From Dallia pectoralis (Eukaryota > Chordata > Actinopteri > Esociformes > Umbridae), in NCBI GenBank assembly GCA_029465975.1, contig CM055739.1, positions 5,135,628 through 5,199,627 of the forward strand: 64,000 nucleotides of DNA, in the 5' to 3' direction. Position numbers and translations under genes: made by a program. This document shows, piece after piece, positions 31,854-46,220 of the stretch (position 1 is the first letter of the stretch; every line of letters starts with the position of its first letter). The notes below the pieces were generated by a model. The model worked only from the letters and a program-made list of their open reading frames with translations. It did no database searches and was not told where the DNA came from.

Positions 31854-34557
31854 CCATCAGCAAAAAACACTCAATCATTGTGCACTTTTTCTATCAACAA
31901 AGCATTTTGTACCGCAGACATTTTGTTCAGATGTACTATTTATCAGCGCAAAAACGTACAAGAATAAGCAAGTGATTGATGAACAACGTGGACAGAGGTT
32001 GTGATTCATCTGTTTGCATGGTGTCTGAGAGGATGTGACCTGTGCTTAATGGGCACTAATTACTTACACGTGAACGTGCCTAATTCGAAATGCATCTCAA
32101 GTCAATGTTGTTGCTAACACTTGGTCCCAAAACAAAAGTGAACCGTGGTAGAGTCAACCTAGCTCACGAAAACTCATTAGTGGGTCAAATTCACTGACTA
32201 TCTAATATGGGCGTCATCCAAGATGAATACGACTATGCACAAGCTTAGTACAAGTCATGTTTGCTTAAGTATAATGTAATTACTGGATGTTACCCAGGAT
32301 TTGGCTTGAAAGCTACTTCAGTCATCCCACTGGGCGTTCAAATTAAAGCCTCAGAAGCACAGCCCAAGTTAGAGAAAAGGGGATCTCTAAACCATTATTC
32401 AAATAAGCTCCAAAATAGGCTTACAATTTGGCAAGCCTAAATTAACGTCTAACAATTTTCACCATAACATTCTTAGTTTTTGGCTTATTGTCAAATTAAC
32501 TGGCTGCAAAGTAACATTTTCAAGGCATTATTTAAACATTGTGCCTTAAGCTCCCAATAAATTCACTGGAAAGCTTGTCCTGTCCATCAGGCTGTGGAGG
32601 CCATTATTCCTGATTTGTCTCAATGCGGTGAAACATGTTTTAATTGGCTTACACTCATCACATGGTTCGCGCAGATCAGAGTATAGTGCATTTGGATGAG
32701 GAAACGTTAACATTCGTAACAATAATGTGAAGCACCGGACATATAAAAGTCAGGTGGAGCTCCTAGGAATTTTATTGCATGGGGTGATCCCAGCAGGTGG
32801 TGTACAACATAAAAGAAGAAAGTATTTGCAAGAGCCATTTGTCGTTTGTTAAAGCAATTACAAATACAAACAGTGTTAGCTGGTGACAGTATCTTAGCTT
32901 TTGAAGGTCCTAAAATACATAAAATCAATTGAGTTAGCGTTTCTTATGATATTTTACTAGATATGTTTTTTATGGTTTTCTAAAATATGATGGACATATG
33001 ACTGTAGACCTCTGAGATGGGTGGGAGATAACCTAGCCTGGAAAACCTAGCCTGGAAAACCTAGCCTGAAACCCACCATTTGCAGTGGAACTTCACACTT
33101 TAAGATCAAATGCAACTCAAAAAAACTTTGAAATGATGACCTACTGATAACATCATAGTACATCATTGTCTGTTGGCTCTTTCTTTTATCTTACAGGTTG
33201 AAAAGGGCAAATGGATTTACATTCAGTTTCCTGTCAATTTTGACATATGTTGGAATCATACAGCCGTATGTGAAAAGACAGTCAACATTATGAAAATACT
33301 CTATGAGTTTATTGATTCAATTATTACAGTATATAGGTCAGAGTTCCCTGCTCTGTGGTAGGAATAACAAGGTCTAATCCTCTGGTGTCAAGCTCTATGC
33401 AGTTTTTATGTTTAACCTTTTGTGTAATAAAATATATATTGCATAAGTATTTTATTTACTTTCTCAAAATTGGTACTATTCCTTTAAACGTTTCCCTCCG
33501 TTTTCCACAACAACACTGCATGTTAAAGCTGTGGGTCTGGGTGGTTTGTCCAATGAGAAGCCTTTCTAAGGAAGTGTGGGAGAAGGCTCTATGGAGACCG
33601 ACTGCACAGGGTAATGAAAAACAAAAAAAACAGAAGCACCCAGCTTTGTACATCGTGTTACAGTTTCTTCCAACGTTCCTATTTTCTAAGTTAGTGGGTT
33701 AGTAATACATGCTGTGTAATAAGATGCTAGTTAGCTGTTGCTGGCTAGCCATCATAAAATGGAAGGTGGCGTGGGCCGTGTTAGCAGTCCTGCCGTGGAG
33801 TAAATGTCCTTTCCTCTTGGGTATTGCAGTCCGGCAGCAAGCTGCAGTCTTGTTTATTGCTGTACCCGGACTTTGTGTCTGTGATACAATGAGTGTGAAT
33901 CACAACTGTCTGAGAGAAACCATCGCCTCCACAACTGCCGCTTGTTTCTTCAGCCCCAACTTGTAGGCCCACCGGTTACTGAGAAGAACAAATAGAGCAC
34001 TCTTCTGGAAAGGCTTTTCACAAGACCTTTGGAGAATCTCTGTGGGAATTTGTAAAAACATTTCAGACGAGGCAAGGCAAGGCACTGATGTTGAATGAGA
34101 AGGCCTGGCTCGCAATTGCTATTCCAATTCATCCCACAGTTGTTCAGGGAGCTTCAGGTCCGGGCTGAGTGCAAGACAACTTGAGTTCCATGTCTTAATG
34201 GACCTTGTTTAGTGAATCGGGGCCTCAGCCACGCTGAAACAGAAAAGGGCCTCCTCCAAACTGCTGCCGCAAAGTTGAAAGTACCCAATAGTCCAAAATG
34301 TCTCTGTATCCAGTAGCTTTAGGATGTGTCTTCATTGGAAGAAATTCCTCCTCCACCAAACTTTGCAATATGTACTAGTTAGTAAGCGGGGCTATTGTTG
34401 CTCCTAGACACTTTCACTTCACGACTATACTATAGTACTTACAGTTGACCGGAACAGATCTAATTGGGCAGAAAATGTATGAACTGACTTGAGGCAAAGG
34501 TGGCGTCGTATGACAGTGCCACATTGAAAGCCACTGACCTCTCCAATGTTCTGCTAA
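31854..34557. other. Intergenic, no recognised gene
   Basis: AT-rich, mostly unique-looking. A 14-bp unit, AACCTAGCCTGGAA, repeats three times at 33030-33069. Open frames of 115 residues or less carry no motif. Confidence 0.5.
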
Positions 34558-34714
34558 TGTACGCCTATGGAGATAGCTATGTGCCGAATGTAATGGAATG
34601 TACGCCTATGGAGATAGCTATGTGCCAGATTTAATGCAATATATCCATATGGAGATGTGCTGGATGTAATGCAATGTACGCCTATAGAGATAGCTATGTG
34701 CCGGATGTAATGCA
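34558..34714 (+). repeat. 41-bp direct repeat, about 3.7 copies
   Basis: Unit contains TGTACGCCTATGGAGATAGC then TATGTGCCGAATGTAATG. The third copy is shortened. Confidence 0.9.
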
Positions 34715-35231
34715 TCTGTGAGCTATGTGTGACTGAAACACCTGAACTAAATAGTTAATAGAGGTGTTCACACACTTTAGCGGCGCCCTTACTACTAACC
34801 ATATAGTGTGCTTATATAATTTCAAATTATGATAATTAAATGTAATCTAAGTGCCTTCTTTTCATTTTTCCCCTCCATTTTCCCCTATGTTAATGTCCCA
34901 TTACCGGCGGAATTAATGAAATCAATGTAAACAAATTTCCTCCGCCGAGAAACACCCGGCACTTTCCAGCGGCACATCTCGGGTGAGTGTGCTGAACATG
35001 TCCGCCTCTTCAGTCCCTAAACAAGTCTATAATTGCCGTTCTCTCCTTGAGTACATGTTTGCGTACACCAATGGCTCGGGAGAGATGCATGTGCCAACAT
35101 GGGTTTGTCCCAACCTGTCCACCTCGCCTTCTCCGAGGCAGCGGCGAACTCGCTGTTGTCATTTCCAGCTGAGACTGTTTTATCAACAGCCCAGTGGTCA
35201 CCTGTCAGGACATGAACACACAGGCACAAGT
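34715..35231. other. Intergenic, possible conserved noncoding patch
   Basis: 34810-34990 is rich in ATTA motifs (TTATGATAATTAAATG, GGCGGAATTAATGAAATC), a look shared with developmental enhancers. No alignment was available to test this. Confidence 0.35.
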
Positions 35232-35309
35232 ATGCGCGCGCGCGCGCACACACACGCACGCACACACACACACACGCACGCACGCACACACGCACGCACA
35301 CACACACTC
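35232..35309 (+). repeat. (CG)n/(CA)n alternating tract
   Basis: GCGCGCGCGCG followed by CACACACGCACG repeats: a long alternating purine-pyrimidine run able to adopt Z-DNA. Confidence 0.92.
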
Positions 35310-38300
35310 GGACTATCCATCTCTCCTCTCTCTGTCGTCTGCCTGCACCAAATGTCTCTCGACCTGGTGGCAGTGCTCACTGAAGCAAGGGAAGTTCCAG
35401 GAATGTAGCTATGTCTTATTTAAAAAGCTCCCTCTTTTCTGCCCTTAATCACCCAGGATCTAGGTGCACCAGATGGAGCCCATAGAACTGCTGAAGCGTC
35501 ACCTCTATGGTTGTTACCTGGACAAAGACAGTACTGCGGGATATATTTACTACAGGTAATATTTACTATTGGACCCACTTCGGGGGGGTTTCCGCTCCTC
35601 TGGATGTCATCCTTCCTAATGACCGCGCTGTATGTGATCGTTGTACGGGCACATTACAAAACAGAAGCAGTCTAACTCTGAGTTGTATGCTGAAGCGTGG
35701 GTTGCTATGGTAACGGTGGTCAGTTGGCCGGTGTGTGTGTGTGCGAGGGAGATAAATAATGTAGCGTAGTACTGGCAGGCTGACAGCACTGCAGCAAGCT
35801 GTTGCCCAACTCGGCTCTACGACCGGACAGACAAAGTCCTAGACGGGTGGGTATGTGGTCAAGGAGACCCGTCGAAAATGCAGAGGACCCAGAGAAGCCA
35901 GATCTGAGACAGTTTTAAGGGGATATACCCAAATTAGGGACTACAAGACTGTGTCTGACAACTTTACTAGCTTTAATGTTTTCTCCAATTCTCTAGGATC
36001 GTTGGATGAGTGGATAGAAAGTTTCATCCTCCGGGCCAGATCGATTTATTCTCAAATGCTTTTTCCACACGTTCTCTCTCTCTGTGACCTTCGTTTCCAA
36101 AGTTGAAAGGTAAATGAGGGGAGAAGCTGTGGAAGGTGAACAGGCACGAAAATGTTTTTCTAATAAACGAGACTGTCTTTCTCTTGACTTATCTAAGTAC
36201 GGATAATCAAGCAATTTACATTTACAAGGTTAGATCCCGAAATAAATAAGTACAGTGAAAAATTTGTCCAATTAATTGATGAAACGAGGCACACGATTGT
36301 CTCTTTTGTCAGAATAAATTCCAATGTGTTGCGGCCATATTTCAAACTCTCAAATCCCATTCCTGTCTATTTTCTTAACAACTAGATAATGTTCATGTTG
36401 CCAGTCTTCGGTAAACGCCTGATTGATGGAGTGCTGAGGTAATGTTAAGTGGAACCTTATATAGACAGGCTTGTGTATTATCTATGTTATATGGCATCAA
36501 GTAAATTCACAATCCAGGTATATTCCTTTTTTAATGGACGTATCAAAGATGACCAAAAGACACAGAATTCACCGCAGGTCAATAACAGCATACCGTCTAA
36601 ATATCTATCTACATTCAAACTTGCACTTTTGCATTTGGCAAATTCCTAAAACCCGTTTTCGCTTTGTCATTTTAGGCCTTTGCGTATAAAGGGAGGGGTC
36701 TGCAGTGTGTTCTATAAGGATTCTATTCTATACAACATAGCACACACATTTACGTACACAGTACGTCTACAAACAAAACACGGACTACAGCATATTAGTA
36801 ATATTGGCCCAAGGCCAGTGGCAAACGTAAAAAGTTCATTATAACGGATCTCTGTGATATTTTGAGGCGGGCCAGAATATTCTCTAGGAGCCTTTTCGGT
36901 TTTACCTTTCGCTGTCATGTAGCTAGGGCTATGATTTATGTCAGAGCTGGGGCTTCTGAAGATATGTCAAAATAAAAGAACAGAGCTAGGTGATGCCTGT
37001 AATGTCTTATTAAAAAAATGTCCCCGCACATAAAAAAGCAATTTATTTCATATCACGATTCGGAATTGCATTTGTGACACATAAGCGATGAGAAAACAGT
37101 ACTTGTGCGCTGGATCTGTAAATACGGAGACCATATGTGCATTACTGACGTGGAGATATCAATGCGATGGTTTGACAACATACATCACTGATACGGCTGA
37201 CATGGTGAACATAGAGACACACCACTAGTGCTTCTACACTATGTAGTCAAAGTCATTTCTGTTTCCTGTTTTTACTGCTGTCACCGTGTTCAGCCCCCGT
37301 TTGCGCTGCTCCGTGAAGGTAGTGCCCGGTCTTGTAAGAGATCGTCAGTTTCTTTGCATTTTCTCACGTGAAATAGCTTTCATTTCTCAGGACGAGAATA
37401 GACTGACAAGTTTCAGAAGAAAATCAGATAATGTATTTCAATGGACAGAGTAATGTTGTTTTTCAAATCATTCGGGGAAAGCTGCAAGAACAGTAGCATT
37501 CACATTGGCTGGTTGTAAAATGTGTCTCGTCTATCTAGTAGCCCCTAGTATTTAAAAGGCAACACAACAATAATGGAATAATGGCATAGGCCGTTTACGT
37601 CACCTGGTGTTTATAGGCAAGAGAGATCAGATTCAAACTCTAAACCAGCCAGGCGGCCCAGAGACAGTCTCCTATATGCCAGAGATGTATTTTAAATGCA
37701 TGGAAGAGTATCGGTCAGTGTAGCTGGGGATACAGGTCCAATTCACTTACCCACAGATCATACAGCACCCTATGGCCATAACACCATTGTGTTTTATGAG
37801 GGGGATTTATATGAGAACTTTTATGAACACATAACCTTGTAACCAAATACAAAAAATAGCGGCGAGGAGGCAGTGGATGTGGACAGAGCGTTGCCCAAGT
37901 GGCAAAACATTGCAATAAGCCCGGCACAATAATCAAAAATGTTGTCTAATGTACCAGTCAAAGCAAATTCGGTTTAACCTTTGCAAATACAGTTTTTCCA
38001 CTCAGGCGTTAGGAGATGGAAAGAATTAAGAAAAGCCACAATATCCTTCTGCTCCATGTCAAACCACCTACAAAAGAACAAATTATCACTACTGCCACAT
38101 TCTCATTAAGGGTGAATCCATTCATCTTTCCAGTTTGTAATATAACTGCACTGTTTGAATCTATGAATAACCAATACATTGAGGTGCACAAACGACTATC
38201 TGTGAACAGGACAGGTTAGCGTAATATCAGTTACAGTTATGTTGTAACCAGACCAATGTTAACTCGACTCATTGCCCCAAACCTGCTTTTACAGCATTTG

Positions 38301-39414
38301 CATCTCAAGACCGAATTGACTCAGAGAAAAAGCTTAGAAATTACATTCCAACATTAACATGTTTTTAGGTCTCACATCAATAGTCACAGTTAACCGAACC
38401 CCTGTTTCCTCAGAAATCATCATTTAAATATAGCTTGGTCGTGAGGGATATGTCAATAGCTACTTATCACTTATTGTAACAAATAGAAAAATAACCACCC
38501 ATAGATGAGTGGTGTGTACAGCTTGGATATCATTCAATGCTGCTAACATTATGCATACAAACAGATGTTCATGAAAGAGGCTGAAATTGCAGTACAGTCG
38601 GTCATTGTAGAACTCTGACTACACCTCAATGTTAAATAGTGTCCTGTGCATTTCATTCTGTACAGAGGTGTTGTAAAATACAGACTAGGACATGTCAGTC
38701 TGCCAGGGAACGTACTGGTCTCAGAGGACCTCTCCATCAGATGATGATAAGGACCTTGTCAAAGTGTTTGGTGATGTCCAAGCGGTTGTCACGGCAAGTT
38801 GTCAAGGCATTATACAATCGGGAACCTGCCTATATCGTGTTTATTTTTCATGGTCTCCATTTTGTGAGGAATTTGCTTAAAAAGCTTCACCGATTTCAAA
38901 CGGGGGTTTCTAATGTTTCTGAGACTGGTGTCGGTAAGAATTGACACCAACGCTTCACGGACATGAATCTTATCTACAGCCCCAGGCGAACAGTGTAGGT
39001 GTAAGTCTGGTCTTTGTGTGCAGTCAGGTTACACTGGGCAGGGAAATTGACTATGTATTGAACCATTCGACTAGATTGCCTGGGGTGGCAATCTTGACAA
39101 GGGTTTGGGAGAGGTCAAAGTCGTCTTAGTGTTTCATGCACATTCATAAGATACATTTTGCTACATATTTTCTCAATACAGCCTTGCTTGTCAGATAAGG
39201 GAAGCCTGACTCGTTTTTTTTCAGTTGCCAAGGACAATAACCACTCTCTTTATTAGTGAGAATCATCATGAAAATGTGATTTTGTTTGCTAAAGATATTT
39301 AACATTTAATGAAGCGGTGCAATGATTTACATGGATAATACGTTTAAAATGTGAAAAAGGACAGAAACATTGAATGTTTTAGTCAAATGTGTGCTTTGCT
39401 TTTATTTATTATGT
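35310..39414. other. Intergenic, no recognised gene
   Basis: About 4.1 kb of AT-rich, unique-looking DNA without transposon ends, RNA genes or convincing frames. Confidence 0.5.
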
Positions 39415-39625
39415 ATAGCTAGCTTTTGGTTAGCAGCTGAATAGCTAGCTTTTGATTAGCAGCTGAATAGCTAGCTATTGATTAGCAGCTGGATAGCTAG
39501 CTATTGATTATCAGCTGGAGAGCTAGCTAATGATTAGCTGCTGGAGAGCTAGCTAATGATTAGCTGCTGGAGAGCTAGCTAATGATTAGCTGCTGGAGAG
39601 CTAGCTATTGATTAGCAGCTGGATT
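39415..39625 (+). repeat. 26-bp minisatellite, about 8 copies
   Basis: Unit TAGCTAGCTATTGATTAGCA plus GCTGGA, with TTTTG, TAATG and GAGAG variants. The TAGCTAGCTA core is palindromic. The sequence is unrelated to the 26-bp array at 1.7-3.2 kb. Confidence 0.94.
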
Positions 39626-39935
39626 TCTAGCAAGACTGACCTTAGCAAAGAATTTAAAACATTTAAAACAAGTTATACTCAAAGTATTCTTGGCTATGGC
39701 TTTTATGATATTGGGATATATTCTAAGTATGTTGGCAATAACTGTATTCAGTTGGGTACTGAATTAAATTACTGCTTGAAATGGTCAGTGCAATGAAGAA
39801 CTTTTAGTCAAAACATTCCAAGTTTGAAAGTAAGTAGAATTGATGATGTTGGGCAGAAATTGGCATTGCCATGACATTATGACTGTACAGGCTCTGGTCC
39901 TGTTATAAGAGAATTTTAGATAAGTGCATGATATA

Positions 39936-40275
39936 CACACTGTTGAGACAAAGCATTAATGCTAATATGCTATTGGCTCTATGCGTGCGGCCAACCCGCC
40001 AAGGCATGGACTCTACAAGACCTCTATCTGCTGACTGGGAGCACCCAAGAAGCCTTGCCGTTTCAGAGATGCTCTGACCCAGTTGTCTGGCCATAACAAC
40101 CTGTCCCAGGTCTTAAATCCTGCCCGTTTCTTCTGCATCCCACACGTTGACTGCAAGAACCGATTGTTCGCTCACAATCTCATCTAACCCGAGCTTGACA
40201 TGTGCCCTTGCTGAGAGATTATCAACGTGGGCTGCCTCACATGGGAGGGCCCATAATGCTTTGGCTCATCAGTGA
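39936..40275 (-). mobile_element. Internally deleted Tc1-like transposon
   Basis: The ends are imperfect inverted repeats: CACTGTTGAGACAAAGCATT on the left and, complemented, CACTGATGAGCCAAAGCATT on the right. A TA precedes the left end. The minus strand encodes GQSISETARLLGCS, a helix-turn-helix start of the Tc1-like transposase, joined in frame to RGLVESMPWRV from its extreme carboxy terminus. The whole middle, including the catalytic core, is missing. Confidence 0.78.
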
Positions 40276-43200
40276 ACGTTAATGCTAATTCTGTGTCATT
40301 TTGGTCATACTATAATAGTTTCGGTGTAAATTCGTAAATCCCGTGGAGAATACTAGCGATCGCTGTAACCATGTTTTTTCCCCCCAGGTTCCCAATATGT
40401 GTTAATAAACACAAAATAACACAGAAGCAATTGCCTGAGACAAGGCTCATGACATAATGTTACAACGAACAAATCGATGCCAAATCGCCGTCCCTCTCGA
40501 CGTCCCACGGAGTAGCTGCGGTCTTACATAATACCACGGTATATCCGCGAGTAAACATCCTCCGGATCAAACCATCGTCCCGGCTGAGAGATAAGTAACA
40601 CGTCAGGTCACCGGTTCCCTGATATCCCTGGCAATTGGACTCAATTCATTTGTAATCAGTTCAGAGGCTCTGCTCCTCTCCCACTCACAGCATGTGAACA
40701 GTAGGCTTTATCCTCGCCACCAGTGTGTGATGTTTGGATGGAACGCATGAGCCGTCCTGCTCAAAATTCCCGCATCTCACTCTGTCAAGTCGGAGGCGAT
40801 CCACAGACAGGTTATATTGTCAGGGCAGCTGGAAATAGACAGCCTTGCCAGTTACAAGTGATTCTATTTTTCTTCTCCGCGCTGCTTTAAGGAGTATATT
40901 GTGCTTTAGTCTGTAGTTTATGGCCAGGAAAGCACTGGATGTGGATTGACAGGCGAGCCTTCTTCCGTTTCTCCTTCCTGCAAAATGTGATGTCCGTCTC
41001 ATTATGAAAAACATTCTGGTATGAACTAAAAAGCATGACAGTAATATGCGTTTGATGATCTGAGCTTCTCTCTGGTCAGTGGTCCAGCATCTGAGTGCTC
41101 AAGTCACTATGTCGTTCTTAGTCTTATCTTCAGCAAAAACCGAGGGCCAGTTAATTCAAAAAGCAATAAATATGGACTAATTGAAAGAATACTTCTCCAA
41201 GCTCTCACATCTCTAGTCCCCAGGCAAGTATAACTTGACCTGATTAAGATTTGAATATGTAACACTGTCATTTCACTCTCTGATGCTAATGCATCTCCAG
41301 CAACTTTGGCCCCAGTGTATCAATAACTGTGTGCTTTTCATTAATGCTCCTAAATCATTCATTTCGGTTGAATCGCCAGAATCAATTTTCCCGCTGGTAT
41401 TGCAAGTTCAGCCCAGCCGAGTCACAGATAGACCCTTTTTCTAATGTAAATGCAGTTTCGTTATTCTTTCGGTACAGTTGCTTGCCGTTCACAATCAGTG
41501 TCACACAGAGAAATGCAGCGTTAACATCCAGATGGACAGAGGAGCCGAGCATAGGTTGTCACTCTATAAATCATAGTAGTCTCCACTCAGACAGAAAATA
41601 TCCAATTAATCACCTGAATTGCCTAAGCTTATTCATTTGCCTGGAACCGCGGCTCATCGGCTACTTCCTACTCTGTCAACGTGACTCCTGGGCAAGGGAC
41701 CATGCCGGCAACATCATTGCTTTCACCTCCCACACCAGTCGCAAACTGTTCCAAATGTTCTCTTCTGGTGACACTGGGACCACTATTCAACTGACTTAGG
41801 CTTGTAGCTAGCTGATAGTAGCGAGAACATGTATAACTACTAACAGCCATGGTTGTATTCACAATGCATGCGCGAATGGCCGATGTATTCGTTAAGCTTC
41901 ATGGCTAGTTAGCTAACATGCTGTGTGTTAGCTAACGTTAGCCACGCGTGTCTCTCGCGTTAATACTGATACTGTTAGATGTGAAGCTCTTTCTGTAGTA
42001 TCATCACGAGACTAAGTTCAGCTTTCTGGGTCCTCTGTCAGTGAAAATGGATTGTCATTGTACAAGTTGACGTCTAAACTTGGCAAATGGCAGATTGACA
42101 TATCGATTAATCAATGCAGTAGTTAGTGAACTATGAGTTCAAATTCACAGATATCATTTGGAGAAATAAGAAAATAAGAGATAGCTCACCTATCCAGAAG
42201 AGACTATGAAGGTTACCTTGGTAGATACTGTAGCTACAGGATGACATAGTGGTACATATGTCTAATGTTGTTGTTTCAGTTAAGGGCCAAAACGCGAGCT
42301 AGCTAGTTAATGTAGCTAACTAGGATTACACATCTGATTACGCAGCAACCAGTTGTGGCATTCGTTAGTGGTTGTTTATAACAAAATATCTGTATGATTT
42401 CAAAATAGGTTCTTATAATATCTGGGTCAAGCAGCATCACGACTCAAAAGCCAAAACACACAGGGGAATCTTGAGAGAACTCCAAAATGGACATTTAAGC
42501 TGACTGTTTCCGGAAAGCACAAGACCTTATGTTCGGTGCGATGCGGAGCATATGATTGATGTGTAGAGGTATGTGCTTCCACTCAGACTTGAGCCTTCAC
42601 TGGATTTGACGGGCATGATTAAATCACGAGTTCAGATGGCGCACGTGCTGTGGGACCAGGCATGTCGTGCCAAAATCCTTGACTAAAACATGGTCCGGTG
42701 ATACATAATGGAGATGTCATGTACCTTAATCACGTGGAATTCCACATTCGGTATACTTCAGTCTGACTCTACTGAACAACAAAATATGAATATATGCATG
42801 CAGCATGCTGCAATCTTTACAATGTTGCTGAGCTACAGTCTAGCGTTAAAGGTGGGATTCATCTGTGAATTCATCTGTGAAGCAGAAACAAGATTTACCA
42901 ATCAACAAATTGCTGGAAGTGGTTCCGAACCAAAACTTGGGATTGCATTTGATATCTGACCAACCAACTCCGGCATTGCTGCCCCTGTAGAGTCGTTCTT
43001 CTAGGCACCTCGTTGTTTCTCCTTTCAGGCGGTACTGGTATTAGAGGTGAGAAACTTGTTGGATAATCTAGATCCCTTACAAATCAACTGGGGTCATTTA
43101 TTTCAGCCTCAATTGCTTACCTGTTGAATAAATATGCATACCAATATGGCGCGTAGTTGTTCGCTTGCCAAACTCTAAACAGTTCTGTGACGGTGTTGCT

Positions 43201-44748
43201 GTTATACTGATAAGTAGGGCTGGTTCAAGCGGCTGAAAACACACTGTGGTTAAATATTACAATGACATGTTTATGAAATCAGATATTTGGAGTGAATATG
43301 GTTAAGTCAAAGGATCCCATTGAGATGTAAACAACCGCTTGCAATGTCTTCTAATGTATTCTCCATCTGTTTGTTGATTCTAGGAAAATGGGGTTCTGGA
43401 AAGTCTTAAGTATAAAGTCATGAGGAGAAGTAGAAATAATAAATAAATAAATGATAATAAATAAATAAAAAGTAAAACAAAACTGTGCTGTTTTTTATCC
43501 ATTGCCACAGGAAACATGGTGTGCTGCAGAAAAATACCGCATCACGTTCACAAACGGACAACACGTGACCTCTGAACCGAAATGAGGTGTGTCTCAATAT
43601 TCGTTCAGTACCACCAATGCCTCAGTTGTTATCGGCACATTGGTCCAAACATCCTCCAACTACTACGATGCCAGCACACATGTTATCAGGTGAGAAGTTA
43701 GAGGTCGGATCTCTGTGAAGAGAAACCTAAGAAAGCGAAAGGGTTACTTGAACATTTTCCTTGGCTACAACCTACAGCAGTTTGCGCTGTGGTCCTGAGG
43801 GGAGTTCAGAATCTGCTGTAGGCAGCAAAGTATTTTTCTTCTCTGAGAAGCACCTTAGTATCAGCATTTGTCATCTTGTCAACTTAAAAACCCACACTAT
43901 CGTAATACTATGCACATTGCTATTTTAACAGTTCTGGTCGTGTCCTCTCGCTCACTCTGTGGCAGATATAATTCTTTTTTGACTATCCAATCTTTATATA
44001 ATATAATTACTATTGGAGATTTTGCATATATACTCATGTGATCAATGAATGTATAAATATGTTAATCACACTCATACAACTAATCAGATTGGTAATCTGT
44101 ATTATCGTCAGTATACAATGGCGGCCCTGTTATTTTACAACGACGGCGCCACCATTATTTTAGTACTTATTTTATTGCAATATTTTGTAATTATGTTTCG
44201 AAAAATACTTAAAACTAAAAACTGCAGTATATTTTTGGCCTTAATCGTATTTGTCCATTTTCACGTCATATCTTTAACTGGAGATTTTAGGGGTGAATTA
44301 ATATTGAAAATGCATTAACTTAGCTTGTATAAAAAAAAAAAAAAATAATAATAATCATAAAATACATGTTTTTTGTCGTTTCTGCAACAGATAGCCCTGC
44401 TTTTCCCCATTAAGTATTGCACCCTTGTTTATTGCACAAGGCATGTAAAAGCTAAGATACTCTACACATGATAGGATCTGGACAAGAACATTGTTACATA
44501 ATCTTCTATAAATAAATAATGATTGAAGCAAATAAGTAAACTACAGAGTTTGAACAGGGTGAATTTCAGAATAACCACTCTTGTTGTTGGCAAAAGCAAT
44601 TCCCTATAGTCAAGGGCAGTTGTTCTTTATTTGAATATTTGTGTTCTTACAAACTCTGTTCTACTGTTTGACTGGCCTGAGTTACAATAAAAACACATTT
44701 CAATTTTAAATGCAAAACACTAAATGCTTCATACATCAACAGAATACA
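40276..44748. other. Intergenic, no recognised gene
   Basis: About 4.5 kb. It holds (AAAT)n at 43434-43472, a TTAGCTAACGTTAGC palindromic patch near 41930, a poly-A run at 44332-44344, and an AT-rich patch at 41140-41420 that could be a conserved noncoding element (untested). Confidence 0.45.
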
Positions 44749-44842
44749 CATGGTATGGTCCATTTGAACATGGAATGGTCCATTTGAACATGGTATGGTC
44801 CATTTGAACATGGTATGGTCCCTTTGAACATGGTATGGTCCA
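44749..44842 (+). repeat. 20-bp direct repeat, 4.7 copies
   Basis: Unit CATGGTATGGTCCATTTGAA with single-base variants. Confidence 0.94.
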
Positions 44843-46220
44843 TAATTGCCAGTCCTTTGCTAATACAAATAATCTATTAGTAATACGAATAACAAAATAG
44901 CAATATGGATAAAATACGAAAAATTTGAGAAAAGGCAACCATAGAGTAAACTAAATAATCTCACAAACAGGCTTTTGTGCCTGTCTACCTGTCATATGGT
45001 TCCCCGTTGTAGACAAAGGCAATTATACTTTATACATTTGCAGATTTCATGACCCTGTGCGATTGATCATCTGCTTACAATTGTAGTAGTGCTTGAAGTA
45101 TTTTTCACATAATCCAAAATGGTGACATCCAGTATTGTGGAGGTTATAAACACCATTGGCAAGCACGTACCGTCTAAGCTGGGTTTGATCTACGCATAAA
45201 CGTTGAAATGGGGTGGGCGTAGTAAGCTTTCAACTTTGACCACTTTCGAGGCATTTTACCGTTCTCCCATAACACTGATTCGAATGGCATTCCATCAGAA
45301 GTTGTAATCTTTGGCCTGATACTACCAAATAAACTTTAGCCCAAAAGCGCTATATTATCGGAATTTGCAGAAAGGGATCCTTTTTAGCGTGAAAATCTAT
45401 AATTACAACCAACGGCGACTTGCAATTGACAAAACCCTAACAAATTAAAATAGTTTCTTACCATTCAACTGCTAAAATCCTAACTAGCAAATAATTTAAC
45501 AGAAGTGCTTATAGCTTGTAGACACTAGGGTCTATTACTGTGACAGAATATAGTATTTATTCCAACACACCGTAGCATATTCACACGCCCATTCACCCGT
45601 TCACACATTGATGATGACATCGCATGGTGAGTTTAAACAATGCCTGGGCAGCCAATCGGTCGTACAGAACATGTAGGTCACGCCTCTGCCATCACCCAAT
45701 CGGGAACCCTAAAGCGGAGCGACCGGAGGTGAAGCCTCTTGCTCAGCGCCATCATGCCAGGCCTCTGTGGTGCCAATCTGTCCTGACCGAGTTACATCCT
45801 GATGAGGTGTGCCATCAATCAGACACCTGGCACAGTGTGTGTGTGTGTGTGTCTTATTGTGCCAACACAACACCATAGTGGTACGCTGGGAAACACATGG
45901 ACACATGGTTTATTAAACTGTGCAGCTATCACACCGACAAACAAACAAAGGTTACCCTGTCAGAAGGTTTGCATATTTTAAAAAGTTGTCTTACAGGTGA
46001 CAAGACCACATGAAACAATCTGGAGGGTTTTAGAGAGATAACGTAGGAACATTTTTGAGTGATTGATTGATTTTAATTGCTTCATTTTCAGAGAGGAAAC
46101 CTCAGAGTTTGATCGGTAGATGACAGTGCACTTTAATATGTCTGACAGCACTGCAGGCTGGTGACAAATGACATAAACCGAAATACCTATGCTGTACGAG
46201 TATGAAGTGAACAGGAATAT
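44843..46220. other. Intergenic, no recognised gene
   Basis: Unique-looking; short (GT)n at 45836-45852. The last five bases (46216-46220, AATAT) are the left target duplication of the LTR that follows. Confidence 0.5.
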
